Below, in pieces: positions 11,121 through 22,219 of a stretch of 64,000 nucleotides of DNA (the stretch's first letter is position 1; the number at the start of each line of letters is the position of its first letter). The notes under the pieces were generated by a model. It was not told where the DNA came from. It searched no databases and saw only the letters and a list, made by a program, of their open reading frames with translations. The translations under genes and the position numbers were made by a program. This DNA is from Turbatrix aceti (Eukaryota > Nematoda > Chromadorea > Rhabditida > Panagrolaimidae): contig OZ017768.1 of the NCBI GenBank assembly GCA_963969345.1, forward strand, positions 5,480,718 to 5,544,717, written 5' to 3'.

Positions 11121-14100
11121 CTACGGCGCGGGATCCTTGTTTATCGGCGGTATGTTGTGGAGCGACGACGCCTGGGATGAGGCGGTGCAGTGCGAGGCGC
11201 GGGAGACCGGCCTCGAGCGCGCCGAGACCAGCGTTTGGCAGTGCAGCAATCGGGCGTCCAACTCGGAGATGAGTCGTTTCATCTCTGTTGTTTCCGTCTG
11301 AAAAGCACTCCGATGACTTCAGATTTCAAGTTCAACGCCCAATGCAACTCACCCGTGGCGACTCTCGCTTGGTATACATGTAGGGAATGACAAGGCCCCT
11401 CGGACAGCCCCGGGGCACCTTGCCAGTCTCGAAGAAGGTCCACCGCCTTGCGCTGAGGTCGTAGGCTTCCGGCACGGTTTGTGAGGACGTAGCGGCCATG
11501 TTGGGCGCTGATTGGACGCTGGCGTTGGAGGAGTTGTTCTTCGCGCGACTTGGAAGATATCGACGTGCGTACGAAGAAGAAGACGAAGAAGAAGAGCCGT
11601 CGAGATCGTGGATCGAGACTTTGAGTCTCTGACGACCCGAACTTGCCTGGGAACTTGAAGACGTTGTTTGAGAGAAGGAAACCTTTTTCGAGTGATCCAG
11701 AGACGACGCCGCGCTTTGGAAAGACGAGGTCATGGGATCTGAGGCTGTGCGCGGCGTTGAGCATTCGTCGATTTCCTGGGCGACGGAGAGGGGCCGGGCC
11801 TCACCTGCGGGGGGCGGAAGACCGTTGCTCGAGCTGGGAGTCAAGTTAAAGGGTCCCGGACGGGGGAAAAAGGCCCCCGCGCCTCCCCCGCCGTTGCCGA
11901 ATATAACAGGCTCCGTCTGAGTTGCCTTGTGCAGCTGGTGAAGCCGAGTATGAAATTCCTGGAGCAGTACCGCTCTTCTGCGCTTGGCCATGAACGGGAA
12001 GATCTTTTTCAAATCCCTTAATTCCGTTAACCGGGACACCGCCGGCTTGGGAGGCGATTCGGCTGACGAAGACGTCGCTGGCATCGGGACACCCAGCAGA
12101 GGTTCGCCCGCGGGTTCCTCGGCCGCCGCCTGCTGTTCGAGGAGCTCTCGTTCGCGTTCTCGCTTCTTGCGTCTCCGCTTTTTCCACATTTTGAATAAGT
12201 CGACGACGCCGATTTTTTCTCTGATGCCTTCCGCGTCGATGATGCCATCGCCCTCTCCGCCGCTGTATTCCTCGAGCAGGGTCATGAGCAATTCTTCGAA
12301 CAGGTTCTCAAGCTTCAGCTGAACAACGTTGATACACATGCTCACCAGCGACAGTCCAATGATGATGAAACCAAAAATTATGAACATGTCCTCTGAATTG
12401 GTAGGCGTCACGTCGCCGTAGCCGATGGTCGTGAGCGAGCAGAAGAAAAAGTAAAAGCTTTTGAAATAATCCCAGTCTCTTTCGAATTTGAGAAAAATCG
12501 CGGAGCAGAGGAACATCCAGCCGCCGGCGATGCCGATGGCCAGCCAGACCGGCATCGTTGTTTCTCGCTCCTCGCCCAGAAGCCGGCCGCGAAGCTTGTC
12601 CGCATTTTTCACGCAGCTGACGAGCTCCATCAGCCAGATGCACCAGTCCCAGACTTTTTGAAGCATGAGCAGAAAGTAGTGTCCCAGGCGATGGAGAATC
12701 ATGAGCACCAGGGGGATCCCGATGACGGCATAGATCATAGCAGCGAGTTTTCCCATTTTGGATTTAGCAGTCACATTACCGTAACCGATGGTCGTATAGG
12801 TGGTGACAGCGAGAAACATGCTATTCCAAAAAGTCCACGTCGGGGTCAAAACATGGTGGAGCCCTGTCCAGTTGTGAAAAAGCTCGATAGAATCCAGTAA
12901 TTTGGTTTTTGCGACTTTCTTAGAATTCATCTCAACTCCGATCTCCCAGCACCTGTCTGAGAGCTGCTGCGTGTAATTTTTCAGCGCGTCAATCCGCCCA
13001 AAGTTGGACATGAAATGCGCGCGCCAAAGCAATTCCGGATTTGTCGGGTGCAACAAAGAATTCTTGTAGCTCTCCTGGTCGTTGAGGTAGTACACCTGGA
13101 GCACGTACCAGTAGACAGCCTTGTTGAGACGGTTCATAGCAAACGAGCGGTAATCCTTGAGCTGAACGTTGCGCATCGTGGAATTCCGGTAGTCGTCATG
13201 GATCGATCGAACGCGGTTTTCGATACGCAAAACTTCTTCCAGAAGAACCGCCTGCTCGTTTTCGAGGTATTCGCGTTTTTTGAGCAGTGTGCGCTCTTCT
13301 TCCGGACTCTCGATGGTGTAGAAAATGAAGCCGCCGATGAAGGAATACGCCACGAGGACGAGGATCGGGAAAATGTAGCGGAGCCGAGATTTCTCGTAAA
13401 ATATCTGAAAATTGGGATTGAAAAAGCGAGATCTGAATGAATGCTGCGTTCTAATTTGGAAAATAATCGACCTAGACTCAAAATCGACTTTTTTTTACAA
13501 AAATTTGGTTTCAGTGTCGAAACTTCGAAAATATTGAACTTCGAAAGTATTGAACTTCGAAATTATTGAACTTCGAAAATATCGAATCGCAAAAATTCTG
13601 AACTGTGAGTTGACCGAACTTCGAAAATATTGAACTTCGAAAATATTGAACTTCGAATTTATTGAACTTGAATTACAAAGTTCAACGTGGACGTCATTTG
13701 TGCCTCCTAACATCTGGTCTAATGATAACTAACCACTGAGTAATGGTGAAATAAAAAAAAAAAATACAAAGTTCAATTGTAGCACACGGGGGGAGGGCGC
13801 GTGCGCATTGCAAGTATAATAAATTCAGATTTTGCCGGTGATACCCATTTGTTTCGTGTTGGATTAAAAAGGATGTTTTAGAAATTTGCGACAAATTTTT
13901 ATAAAAATCGACTAGGGTACGGAGAAAAAATCCACAAATCTTCAAAATGCCGAAAAACAACTGAATATTTCGATACAGACTTCAAATTAAATTTTCATTT
14001 GTGATCTAAAGTTATGGTATACATCTAACCTTTTTTTAATTTTTTTGGAACTTTCACCGGCATCTACATCTAAATACATCTATAATCTTTGGAGTTTTCA

Positions 14101-15162
14101 AATAATTTTACTAACGATTTTTAACAAATTTTTAATATGTTGTTTTTTTTATTTTTTTTGGAACTTTCAAATCTGAATTTATTTTACTTGCAATGCGCAC
14201 GCGCCCTCCCCCCGTTTGCTTCAATTGAACTTTGTAATTCAAGTTCAATAAATTCGAAGTTCAATATTTTCGAAGTTCAATATTTTCGAAGTTCTCCCCG
14301 AGCCGCTCACTGAATTCGCAGTTCAATATTTTCGAAGTTCAATATTTTCGAAGTTCGGTCAACTCACATTTCAAAATTTTTGCAATTCAATATTTTCGAA
14401 GTTCAATAAATTCGAAGTTCGAAATTTTCGAAGTTCAATATTTTCGAAGTTTCGACACTGAACCAAATTTGGTTGGTTTCCATATAAACCGATTCAAAAA
14501 AATATTTTTTCATAGAAAACGCAAAAAAAATCCAAAAACATATGCTATTTCTAACATTTTTGAATTTTAAACAAAAAATACTCAAAATAGAAAAAAAATA
14601 GTGAAATCCCAAAAACACATTTTCTTCACATTTTTTTTCAAAAAAGTCGCGAATCTTCGGAGTCGACTTTTTTTTAGAAAAAATATCGACACCGACTTTC
14701 AACTTTTGGACTCCGGAGTCGGAGTCGGTGAAACACTGTTTATATGCTCAGAAGTGCATTTCTGCATTTCATACAGAAAATCGTATGCAAAAAAAATATG
14801 GGTCCTCTAATTAATAAACAAAAGCGGCGGCCGCTCTCGTTGGCCGTAGCATATGCCCTAGAGGCAATCGATGCCGGGCATCGGCCGGGCGCGCTACGTC
14901 ATCCCAGGACACTCACCTGGAGGTAGAGAGCGAGTCGCTTGAGCAGAGAAGCGCGGCGATTCAGCTGCTGCTTCTTGAACGAAGCGTTGATGCTGCCGAG
15001 GCACGCGTTGAGCGAATTGCGATTGGGAAAGAAAACTCGGTCGCTGCCGCCGTCTTCGCCGACGCTCGCAGCCCGGGGCAGGGGCTGGTCGAAGCTGCAC
15101 GCGCTGATACGCGAGGTGCGACGCGCGTACGTAAACCCGACAGGGGCCGTGCCAAAGACCAT
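11121..15162 (-). CDS. twk: two-pore-domain potassium channel, TWK type
   Basis: K2P channels carry background potassium current across the plasma membrane. Three exons, 15162-14917, 13404-11353 and 11297-11121, join in phase (82 + 684 + 58 codons) for 824 residues. Residues 1-85 are cytoplasmic. M1 lies at about 90-113 (YIFPILVLVAYSFIGG). A long extracellular loop follows, then pore 1 with TTIGYGN (286-292), M2 and M3, pore 2 with TTIGYGD (407-413), and M4. Two GYG filters in one chain define the K2P family. The ~390-residue C-terminus is cytoplasmic, with a basic cluster and long Ser/Pro-rich stretches, and is probably where regulation occurs. Exon 1 starts at the only Met of its frame before an upstream stop. 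Intron 1 (1.5 kb) contains a foldback transposon. The AATAAA 45 nt past the stop supports the last exon. I cannot tell which TWK paralogue this is. Confidence 0.93.
13511..14464. mobile_element. foldback transposon in K2P intron 1
   Basis: Two arms of about 250-330 bp are inverted copies. Each is built of tandem TTCGAAAATATTGAAC units, followed inward by a GC-rich block (13782-13803 against 14191-14212). The arm tips read CAGTGTCGAAACTTCG on the left and its complement on the right. AAATTTGGTT lies directly outside both ends (13501-13510 and 14465-14474) and may be a target-site duplication. No open frame. The left arm carries a retrotransposon tail at 13686-13764. The right arm has a ~20-bp foreign interruption near 14295-14318. 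Confidence 0.8.
13686..13764 (+). mobile_element. 5'-truncated non-LTR retrotransposon tail, 79 bp
   Basis: Positions 13686-13754 match 25327-25395, the 3' end of the element at 24.8 kb, with one visible difference (GACGTC against GACATC), and run into a poly(A). The insert is flanked by a 12-bp direct repeat, TACAAAGTTCAA, at 13674-13685 and 13765-13776. The other arm of the foldback element has the same sequence uninterrupted near 14222-14240, which shows the empty site. Confidence 0.9.
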
Positions 15163-15600
15163 CGCCTTGCGGCACAGCAGCCAGTCGGGTGCATTCTGGA
15201 GTTTGCCGCCACCGAAAATGGTTGAAGCCAGTGCCGATCACAGCAGTCAGCTCGATGTGGCGAGAAAGAACGATGCCAACATCGACCACGACTCTGTCGG
15301 ATTTGTTTTGTGGCAAGCAGGCGTCGGAGAAAACACGCGTCGGAGCAAAAGCGTATTGTATATCACACAAATTGGATTAATCCGCCGATGAATGCAACAG
15401 CATCCAGCCGGGCTACTAATTGGGCGAACGAGTGCCAAATTCGGACTGCACGCGTTGCTTCCAAGATGGCTAACGTGGCTGGCACCTCGAAAACAAGTCT
15501 CTTTTCGGGGATCAACGGATGATTCAAACATCCATTTTGTTTCGGAGAGAAAATAGAAAACACTTCTGGGAAACAACAACAACACGTCCCACGTGTTGCC

Positions 15601-16022
15601 AAAAAGGGTTGGGCGAACGTTTGCGAACAAATTTTATTTTTCTTGTTCGTGCTCGTTCGCGAACGGATTTTTCTTAAATTTATTTGTTCGCGTTCGTTCG
15701 CAAACAAAACAAACAAAAATTAAGGCAAAATTAGGGTAACGGTATCAAAATTGATTTTAAATATTTGAAAAAAAAATGGCAAATAAACGTTGTTCAAATT
15801 TAGCCAGAAAAAAAGCGTTATCCAAAACAAGAAAATTTTGAAAACCAAATTTTTTGTTTTGGGTAACAAAATTTTGCACAATTCACAAAAAAAATTTGAT
15901 CGATGTTCGTTCGCGAACACAATCAAAAATGTTTGTGTTCGTTCGATTTATCAAACAAAATTACATATCAAAATTTTCATGTTTGTTTGCAAACGAAAAA
16001 AATCAATGTTCGCTCATCTTTG
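15601..16022. mobile_element. GGGCGAAC-family transposon remnant between the K2P channel and transaldolase
   Basis: The left end reads AAAAAGGGTTGGGCGAACGTT and the right end, on the minus strand, CCAAAGATGAGCGAACATT, so the termini are imperfect inverted repeats. The interior is AT-rich with several GTTCGTTCGCGAAC words. No coding frame. Same family as 10672-11035. Confidence 0.5.
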
Positions 16023-16056
16023 GTGCAAAAACCATCTGCAATAAAAAAATTAATAC

Positions 16057-16062
16057 TTTATT
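16057..16062 (-). terminator. polyadenylation signal of transaldolase
   Basis: AATAAA on the minus strand, 67 nt beyond the transaldolase TAA stop. Confidence 0.6.
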
Positions 16063-16128
16063 AACGCTGCAAATTTCGCGCAAAGTGTGAATCGTGAAAA
16101 GGCGATTGTTAACCGAGCCGTCGTCGGT

Positions 16129-17640
16129 TTAGATGAGAGCATCGACGAGTTTTTCCAGCTCGCGGGCGGCGGCAGCAAAGCCACGGATACCCTCGGCGAG
16201 TTTCTCGGTGGCCATGGCGTCTTCGTTGAGCTCGAAGCGGAAAACGTTTTCGTCGACGATGATTTCGGGATCCGTCGAGTTTTTGGCTGAAAAAAATTCT
16301 CCTTTGCTTAATTTACGTGCCTATAGCACTCACAGCTCTCGGCAGTCAGCGTAGGCTGAACAGTTTCCGTCTCCTTCGCGAGCTGGGCGAGGAGCGAGGG
16401 ACTGATCGTCAGCAGATCGCAGCCGACGAGGCCCTTGATTTCCTCGGTGTTACGGAACGAAGCCGCCATGATCTCTGTCTTGTGGCCGTACTTTTTGTAG
16501 TAGTTGTAGATGCGAAGGACCGACTGCAGATTAATCGCATGTGATGATGCACGTGCAAAAACACTGGAGGCAACTCACCTGGACACCTGGATCAGTGGTG
16601 CGATCATAGTCCGTTTTACCGGTCTTGGCTTTGTACCAGTCGAGAATGCGACCAACAAAGGGCGAAATCAGCTGGACGTTGGCCTGGGCACAGGCGATGG
16701 CCTGGTGGAAGCCGAAGAGCAGGGTCATGTTGCAGTTGATTCCATGCTTTCGGAGCTCCCTAAAATTAATTTTTTTTTTTAAAATTAAAAAAAAACTTTT
16801 TTTTAAATTCAATGAAAATTGTTGGTTTAAAATAAATTTAAATTCAAAAAACAATTTTAAAAATTTTATTTTTTGATATTTTTTCTGCTTATAAGCTTAC
16901 AAAAATTAACAAATTCAGATTTTTAATTTCAATTAAAATTTTTTTAATTAAAGATTTTTTCGTTATTTAAAATTTTTACTTAAAAAAATGGTTGAAGCCA
17001 ATTTTTTTTTATTCATATTTTTTTTAATTTTTTTTGTCATTTTCATTATTTTTTATGCAAAAAAATCACCATAATCGCATTTTTAAATTTTATTTTTTTA
17101 AGTCAAGATTTTATTTATTAAAAAAAATCAAAAAAACCCACTTGGCAGCCTGGATACCTTCCCAGGTGGAAGCCAACTTGATAAGAATCCGTTCCTTGGC
17201 AACACCCTCCTCTTCGTAGAGCTTGATGAGAGACAGCGCCTTCTCGACGGACTTCTCCGTGCTGAAGGAGAGCCGAGCGTCGACTTCGGTGGACACGCGA
17301 CCCGGGATAATGCCGAGGATTTCCTTGCCAAAGAGCACGAAAAGCTTGTCAATAGCGAGCGAGAGAATAGCCTGACGATCCTGGCTCGCGGCCTTCGCCT
17401 TGGCGTATTCGATGGCCTTCTTAATGAGGGGCTGGTACTCGGCAACCTTGGCAGCGGCGAGGATCAGAGACGGGTTCGTGGTTGCATCGGTGGGCTGATA
17501 TTCTTTCAGCACTGCAAAAAAAAATAGGAAATCATGCCAAAAACAGAAAAAATGAGCTAATTGATGCGAAACTCACAGTTGAACTCTCCGGTATCCGCGA
17601 CAACGGTAGAGTGCTTCTTTAGCTGCTCGAGAACCGACAT
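16129..17640 (-). CDS. tald-1: transaldolase
   Basis: Transaldolase transfers a dihydroxyacetone unit between sedoheptulose-7-phosphate and glyceraldehyde-3-phosphate in the cytosolic non-oxidative pentose phosphate pathway. Five exons, 17640-17577, 17511-17142, 16759-16579, 16523-16334 and 16286-16129, give exactly 321 codons (320 aa), the usual length for the animal enzyme. Diagnostic stretches are [17 protein letters not shown] near the N-terminus, [17 protein letters not shown], the Schiff-base Lys in [25 protein letters not shown] and [10 protein letters not shown]. Introns 1, 3 and 4 are short and intron 2 (17141-16760) is very AT-rich. The gene faces NAA20 across a 499-bp spacer. The symbol follows nematode usage. 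Confidence 0.96.
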
Positions 17641-18139
17641 GACCGACCTGGAAACCTGACAATCAATGGTATGAGCTCAAATCAGCTACAATCGCAACCA
17701 AATCATCGCATGATTATCGCGTCACGCCATCTCACCCACCGCTGCCCCGGACAAAACCCGCATAAAATGATGATATCTACCGACCAGACAAAAATAGGAC
17801 CGATCAGAAAACAAAAAAACATCGTAAATTAAGGAACCCCACAATTCCATCTGTCCAGGTGAAACCTCCCCTAACCGATGCGCACAAGACAAACCGTTAC
17901 ACACTGATAACGATAGGATAGAAGTAAATACTACAGGTACTACCACGTACGTCTCAATTCATTCAATTTGTGATCATCAACAAAAGAAGAAAAGAAAAGA
18001 AAGGTGCACCTTTGTCAACAGAACGCCGCAGACTGCCGACGTCTCCGCAGGTTGCGGGCTAAAAACAACGTCTTTATAATTTTTTTTTCCAAATGTCCGG
18101 TTAGATTTAGCGTTTTATTAGCTTTCCGATTTTCCCAGG
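17641..18139. promoter_or_regulatory. shared divergent promoter region of transaldolase and NAA20
   Basis: This 499-bp stretch separates the start codons of two divergently transcribed housekeeping genes, so it must hold both promoters or their trans-splice outrons. TTTTCCCAG ends one base before the NAA20 ATG, like a spliced-leader acceptor. I recognise no specific factor site. Confidence 0.5.
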
Positions 18140-19393
18140 ATGCCGGCAGCGACTTTCACGATCTCTCAGATGGAGTCTCGCGATCTCTATCGCATCAATA
18201 TGGTGTAAGTTGAACAAGCGTTGCTCTTTTAACTTTTTGATAGACAAAAATTGAGTTTTCAGCAATCTCGACGAATTCACTGAAACGGTTTGTGCCTACC
18301 CATCTTTGCAGATTATGGTTTTTGAAAGACAAATGGCTTTTTTAGTACGCGATCAGCTTCTACGTCCAGTACCTGACCGGAGTTCTTCCACACGTGTTCG
18401 TCAAGGCCGAAGACAATCTCGGAAACATCGTGGGATATCGTGAGTTTTTTTATAATCCGCCGAATCTCAAAATTAAAAAAAATGTTTTGGGGGCAGGTAG
18501 GTGGTGTTGTAGGGTATCTGAAACTTTTGGGTACCAAACTGTGAAAACCCGACCCGGATTCGAATATTTGGATAACCTAACTTGATCCCGAAATTTCTGG
18601 TGCTCGATATAAAAAACCCGATTTTTTTTCAAAAAAAATTGACGTTCCGTTAAATCTAAATGTTTTACATATGAATTCGGTATATTCTGAATTCGGCTTT
18701 TTTGAGAACAAAAATGAAACATTTTTTTTAGGTTTTTGAAAGAAAATTGGGATTTTGGAGAGAATTTGTGTTTTTTCGAGTTTTTGGGTACCAAAAATCG
18801 AAATGGGGGGTACCTGAGATGAAAATCCCGGATTTCGGGTCAGTACCCGACAACACTCCCGGTTATAAGGATTTCGGCGAATGTTTACGGTTATTTGGTA
18901 TTTTACTTCTGTTTTTTTCAGTGATGGGAAAACTCGAAGGCAAGGGCGATCAATACCACGGACATATCACGGCTGTCACCGTTGCTCCCTTCTACCGTCG
19001 TCAAGGCGTGGCTACGGCGCTCATGAACCACTTTGAGAATATCTGCATCGAGTAAGTGCCCAAATCATATTCTTGCGTTCCCCCATAAAACATAGCATGC
19101 ATGCTTTTCAGGAATGAGTGCCGCTTTATCGATCTCTACGTGCGCGTGAGCAACAAAGTCGCGGTCGACATGTACACCCACAAGGGCTACGTCGTCTACC
19201 AGCAGGTCCTCGGCTACTACGGCGGCGATGACGAAGAAGACGCTTACGGTAAGCCTTTTTTTTGGGGTTTTGTTGAAAATGTGTGTTGCTTGCAGACATG
19301 CACAGGGCCCTTCCTGCCGACAAGGATCGCAAATCGATGATTCCGCGCCCGAGACCGATCACTGTTCAGGAACTCTTCGCCAATACTGATTAA
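18140..19393 (+). CDS. naa-20: N-alpha-acetyltransferase 20, NatB catalytic subunit
   Basis: NAA20 acetylates N-termini starting Met-Asp, Met-Glu, Met-Asn or Met-Gln on ribosome-bound chains, together with NAA25. Six exons, 18140-18204, 18263-18287, 18346-18439, 18922-19051, 19112-19248 and 19296-19393, join to 182 residues (human enzyme 178). It is a single GNAT domain: LDEFTETYAISFY near the N-terminus, GHITAVTVAPFYRRQGVA with the acetyl-CoA loop RRQGVA at 87-92, DLYVRVSNKVAVDMY, and the acidic DDEEDAYDMHRAL before the tail. These match NAA20 rather than NAA10. Exon 2 is only 25 nt. Intron 3 (18440-18921) carries a transposon-like repeat. The start follows TTTTCCCAG, which looks like a trans-splice acceptor. 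Confidence 0.95.
18500..18860. mobile_element. degenerate CAGTG/GGGTACC-family element in NAA20 intron 3
   Basis: The left end reads GGTGTTGTAGGGTATCTGA and the right end GTCAGTACCCGACAACACTC, which are imperfect inverted repeats. The interior is AT-rich with GGGTACC and CCCGA words. Its middle matches the region 28545-28720 in order and orientation (AAAATGAAACATTTTT, then TTTTTGAAAGAAAATT, then AGAATTTGTGTTTTTT). Confidence 0.5.
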
Positions 19394-20447
19394 CAGATGA
19401 TTGATCCCGTTTGACAACGTACAGGTGCGACAATGAAGATTCCAGTCCATTTTGACGAGCACCAGGGGACACACGGGCCGGGGGGATTTGTCGTAATTAA
19501 TCCGTTATAAAAAACGATGCATTTTTGTTCTGTCGGCAGTTGTTGCTTGATTTTAGCGTCCGATGGATAAAAAAAAACGTTTTGAAGCACACCGGTGTCG
19601 GTTAAAAATTTAAATTTCAAGCGACACATTTGGCCTACAATAAAACTGAAAGCACTATTTTGCCGTGCTAATAAAAATCAAGAAAATTAAGGTTTTTGTT
19701 GGCAAAATTGTTGAGGATTACGCCCGTAGACGTTGCTCTGATACAGGTATGGAAAAACGAGCACCTGCATTCTTACAAACGTCTGATTCGCATTTTATTC
19801 GATCCTACTACGGCTCTCCGCTACGTAATTCATTCAATGCTGCTTCTGAAGATTTGTAGTGGATTTCAAGCACGACATAAACGTTTTGATGCCCACAGGT
19901 AAAACGCTGTCGGATAAAAATTTAAATTTAATGCGACACATTTGGCCTATTATAAAACTGAAAGCACTATTTTGCTGTGCTAATAAAAATCAAGAAAAAT
20001 AAGGTTTTTGTTGGTGCTAATGAACGAACACGAACGTTTGCCTATCCCTGGTCAGAATGGTAAAATTTGTTTTGGCATCTTTTTGGCAAAATTTTATGAA
20101 ATTTTCCAAAACAGGGAAGACGAAATGCATGGATGCTTTTTTTCAGGCATTTGCGGCTGCAATTTATCTGCGCGGTTTCGCCTTAAATCCATGCATTTTA
20201 TTTAGCTTGCAAAGGGAGGTCGAGGAACTACAGCTTCGGGTTGTCGTGCAATGCTTTGTCACCCCAACACAGCGGATGTTTTGCCTGGGCAGCCAGCGGC
20301 TCCATTTTGACGGTCGGAAAACGGGAAAACGTTACTGATAAGCGATCACGACTTCCGGTAATCCAATCAGCGATTCTTTGTGATAGCCAAAACTCTGTGG
20401 CCACACGATTGCGATCTTGTTCCACCATTCTGCTGCTGAAACGGAAA
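19394..20447. repeat. intergenic region with a direct duplication
   Basis: Positions about 19577-19703 and 19881-20014 are diverged direct copies sharing GCGACACATTTGGCCTA, GAAAGCACTATTTTGC and AAGGTTTTTGTTGG in order. The first copy carries AATAAA at 19639, a possible NAA20 poly(A) signal. The second copy runs into a fragment of the GGGCGAAC transposon family (20024-20055, ending GTTTGCCTATCCCTG). No gene seen. Confidence 0.6.
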
Positions 20448-22209
20448 ATGCCTATCGCACCGGATGAAAATCCGAGGATAGGCGTTGTCTTGAACCGAAT
20501 CATACCATCGCTCGCCGTTTTGTTATTCTGTGTAGTTTTGTTATCACCGCAAGTCGTCGGGAATGACGTAGAGCACTCAAAGTCGCTTCATGGCTCGAAC
20601 ATTGATTGTGATCGCGAAAGCGCTGTAGGAGTCGCTGAAGAGGGTGGTCGTTGTTTTGCCCCTGGTAACATCGTTCCACCCGGTGCACAATTTGCGACGT
20701 ATCCAGCCGACAGGTACTAGCTAATTGAAGTTTTCATTTGTCACCTGCGTTCGAATTTCAGTCACCTGGCCTTCCTGAACGACCCAAATATCCGTCTCTG
20801 GACGTACAGCATCGGCGCGACTTTTGTGATCTCGGCGTTCCCCTTCCTCATCCTCACCTTTATCCCCATCCAGGCAAACCCGGATGAGAACAGCAGTCTT
20901 CTAAAAGTTTTGCTTGCCTTCGGAGCAGGTGGTCTGCTGGGCGATTCTTTTCTTCACCTTATTCCACACGCTTTTGGGACTCATGCCCACGATCATGCTC
21001 ACGACGAAGAAGAAGGCCACGACCACGTCCATGACATGTCCGTCGGATTCTGGGTCCTCGGAGGACTCCTAGCCTTTTTCGTCATCGAAAAATTCGTCCG
21101 CATTGTCCGGGGCGAAGATGACCACCACGGTCATTCGCACGGCCATGGCCACAGCCACGGGCACCGACACCACTCCCCGGCGAAGAAAGCGACGAATTTG
21201 GTCTCGGACACGGCCGAATCCGACGACGAAAAGTCTGAATCCTCGGCCGGGAAGAAGCGCAAGGCGAAGCAGACGACGAAGGAGCAGCCAGCCAAGACCA
21301 AGGCCAAGGAGGAGTCCCAGGAACCCGAAGCGCCCCGCATCCGGGCCGCCGCCTACCTCAACCTCGCCGCCGACTTCATGCACAACTTCACGGACGGCCT
21401 CGCCATCGGAGCGTCTTTCATCGCCGGCCCCAACGTTGGCTTCGGTGAGTGTTACAAGTTCGAGGGGCAGACAGCCGTTTTTTTGTTTATGAACGACACA
21501 CGAATATTTTGTTAATTTTGTTGTTCAAGAAATCGAACGAACGTGAATATTTTTAATTGTGTTTGCGAACGAACAATGAACAGATTATTTTAATCATTAA
21601 TGCTAAAATTTGTCCTGACTGAACAGAAAAACGTAAACTGCGGTGATATGCGTTTTCACGTTTTCGGTAACAGTTTTCCTATCGATTTTGGCACAATTAA
21701 ACTAATTTTACCCGAATTTGTGTTCGTTTTATCTGTTTGAAAAATTTATCTTTGTTCACGAACTATTGACTGGCAAAAATAAATTTGTTCTCGAGCGAAC
21801 ACGAAAGTTTGTCACTCCCCATGTTTTATGAGCCGCGGATAAAACCATGCTTGCAGTAACGACGCTGTCGATACTCTTCCACGAGATCCCGCACGAGATC
21901 GGCGACTTTGCCATCCTCGTCCAGTCGGGCTACTCCAAGCGCCGCGCCATGCTCACCCAGCTCCTGACGGCGCTCGGTGCCGTCCTTGGCTGCGTCATCT
22001 CGCTCTACTCCGTCGACGCCAACGCCCTCGCCGAAGCCGCGCAGACTTCCTGGGTCCTGCCCTTCACCGCCGGCGGCTTCATCTACATTGCGACCGTATC
22101 CTTGCTCCCTGAACTCCTTGAAAAGTCGTCCCTGGTGCTCTCCATACTTGAAATCCTCGCTCTTGGATCGGGCGTGTTTATCATGTATCTGGTGGTCTTT
22201 TTTGAATAA
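20448..22209 (+). CDS. ZIP-family zinc transporter, ZIP7/Catsup (SLC39A7) type
   Basis: ZIP7-type proteins release zinc from the ER or Golgi into the cytosol. Exons 20448-20713, 20762-21444 and 21857-22209 give 433 residues. The ATG chosen starts [10 protein letters not shown]; an upstream in-frame extension exists but looks non-coding. An N-terminal hydrophobic segment at about 13-33 is followed by a lumenal stretch. Core segments include [16 protein letters not shown] with a His-rich [18 protein letters not shown] loop, then [17 protein letters not shown]. The metal-site helices carry HNFTDG (296-301) and HEIPHE (325-330), the LIV-1 subfamily hallmark. A Lys/Glu-rich cytoplasmic insert separates the His loop from helix 4. 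Intron 2 contains a transposon remnant. The gene ends 10 bp from the convergent UGT gene. Confidence 0.93.
21455..21825. mobile_element. GGGCGAAC-family transposon remnant in zinc transporter intron 2
   Basis: AT-rich sequence filling most of the 412-bp intron, with GAACGAACGTGAATATT, GTTTGCGAACGAAC and TTGTTCTCGAGCGAAC words. Weak inverted termini are GGGGCAGACAGCC and, on the minus strand, GGGGAGTGACAAAC. No coding frame. Confidence 0.45.
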
Positions 22210-22219
22210 GCAGACTTGC

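Noticed and set aside
16760..17141. AT-rich transaldolase intron 2 as a possible transposon
   Set aside because: No terminal repeats or flanking duplication seen; it reads as simple AT-rich intron sequence.
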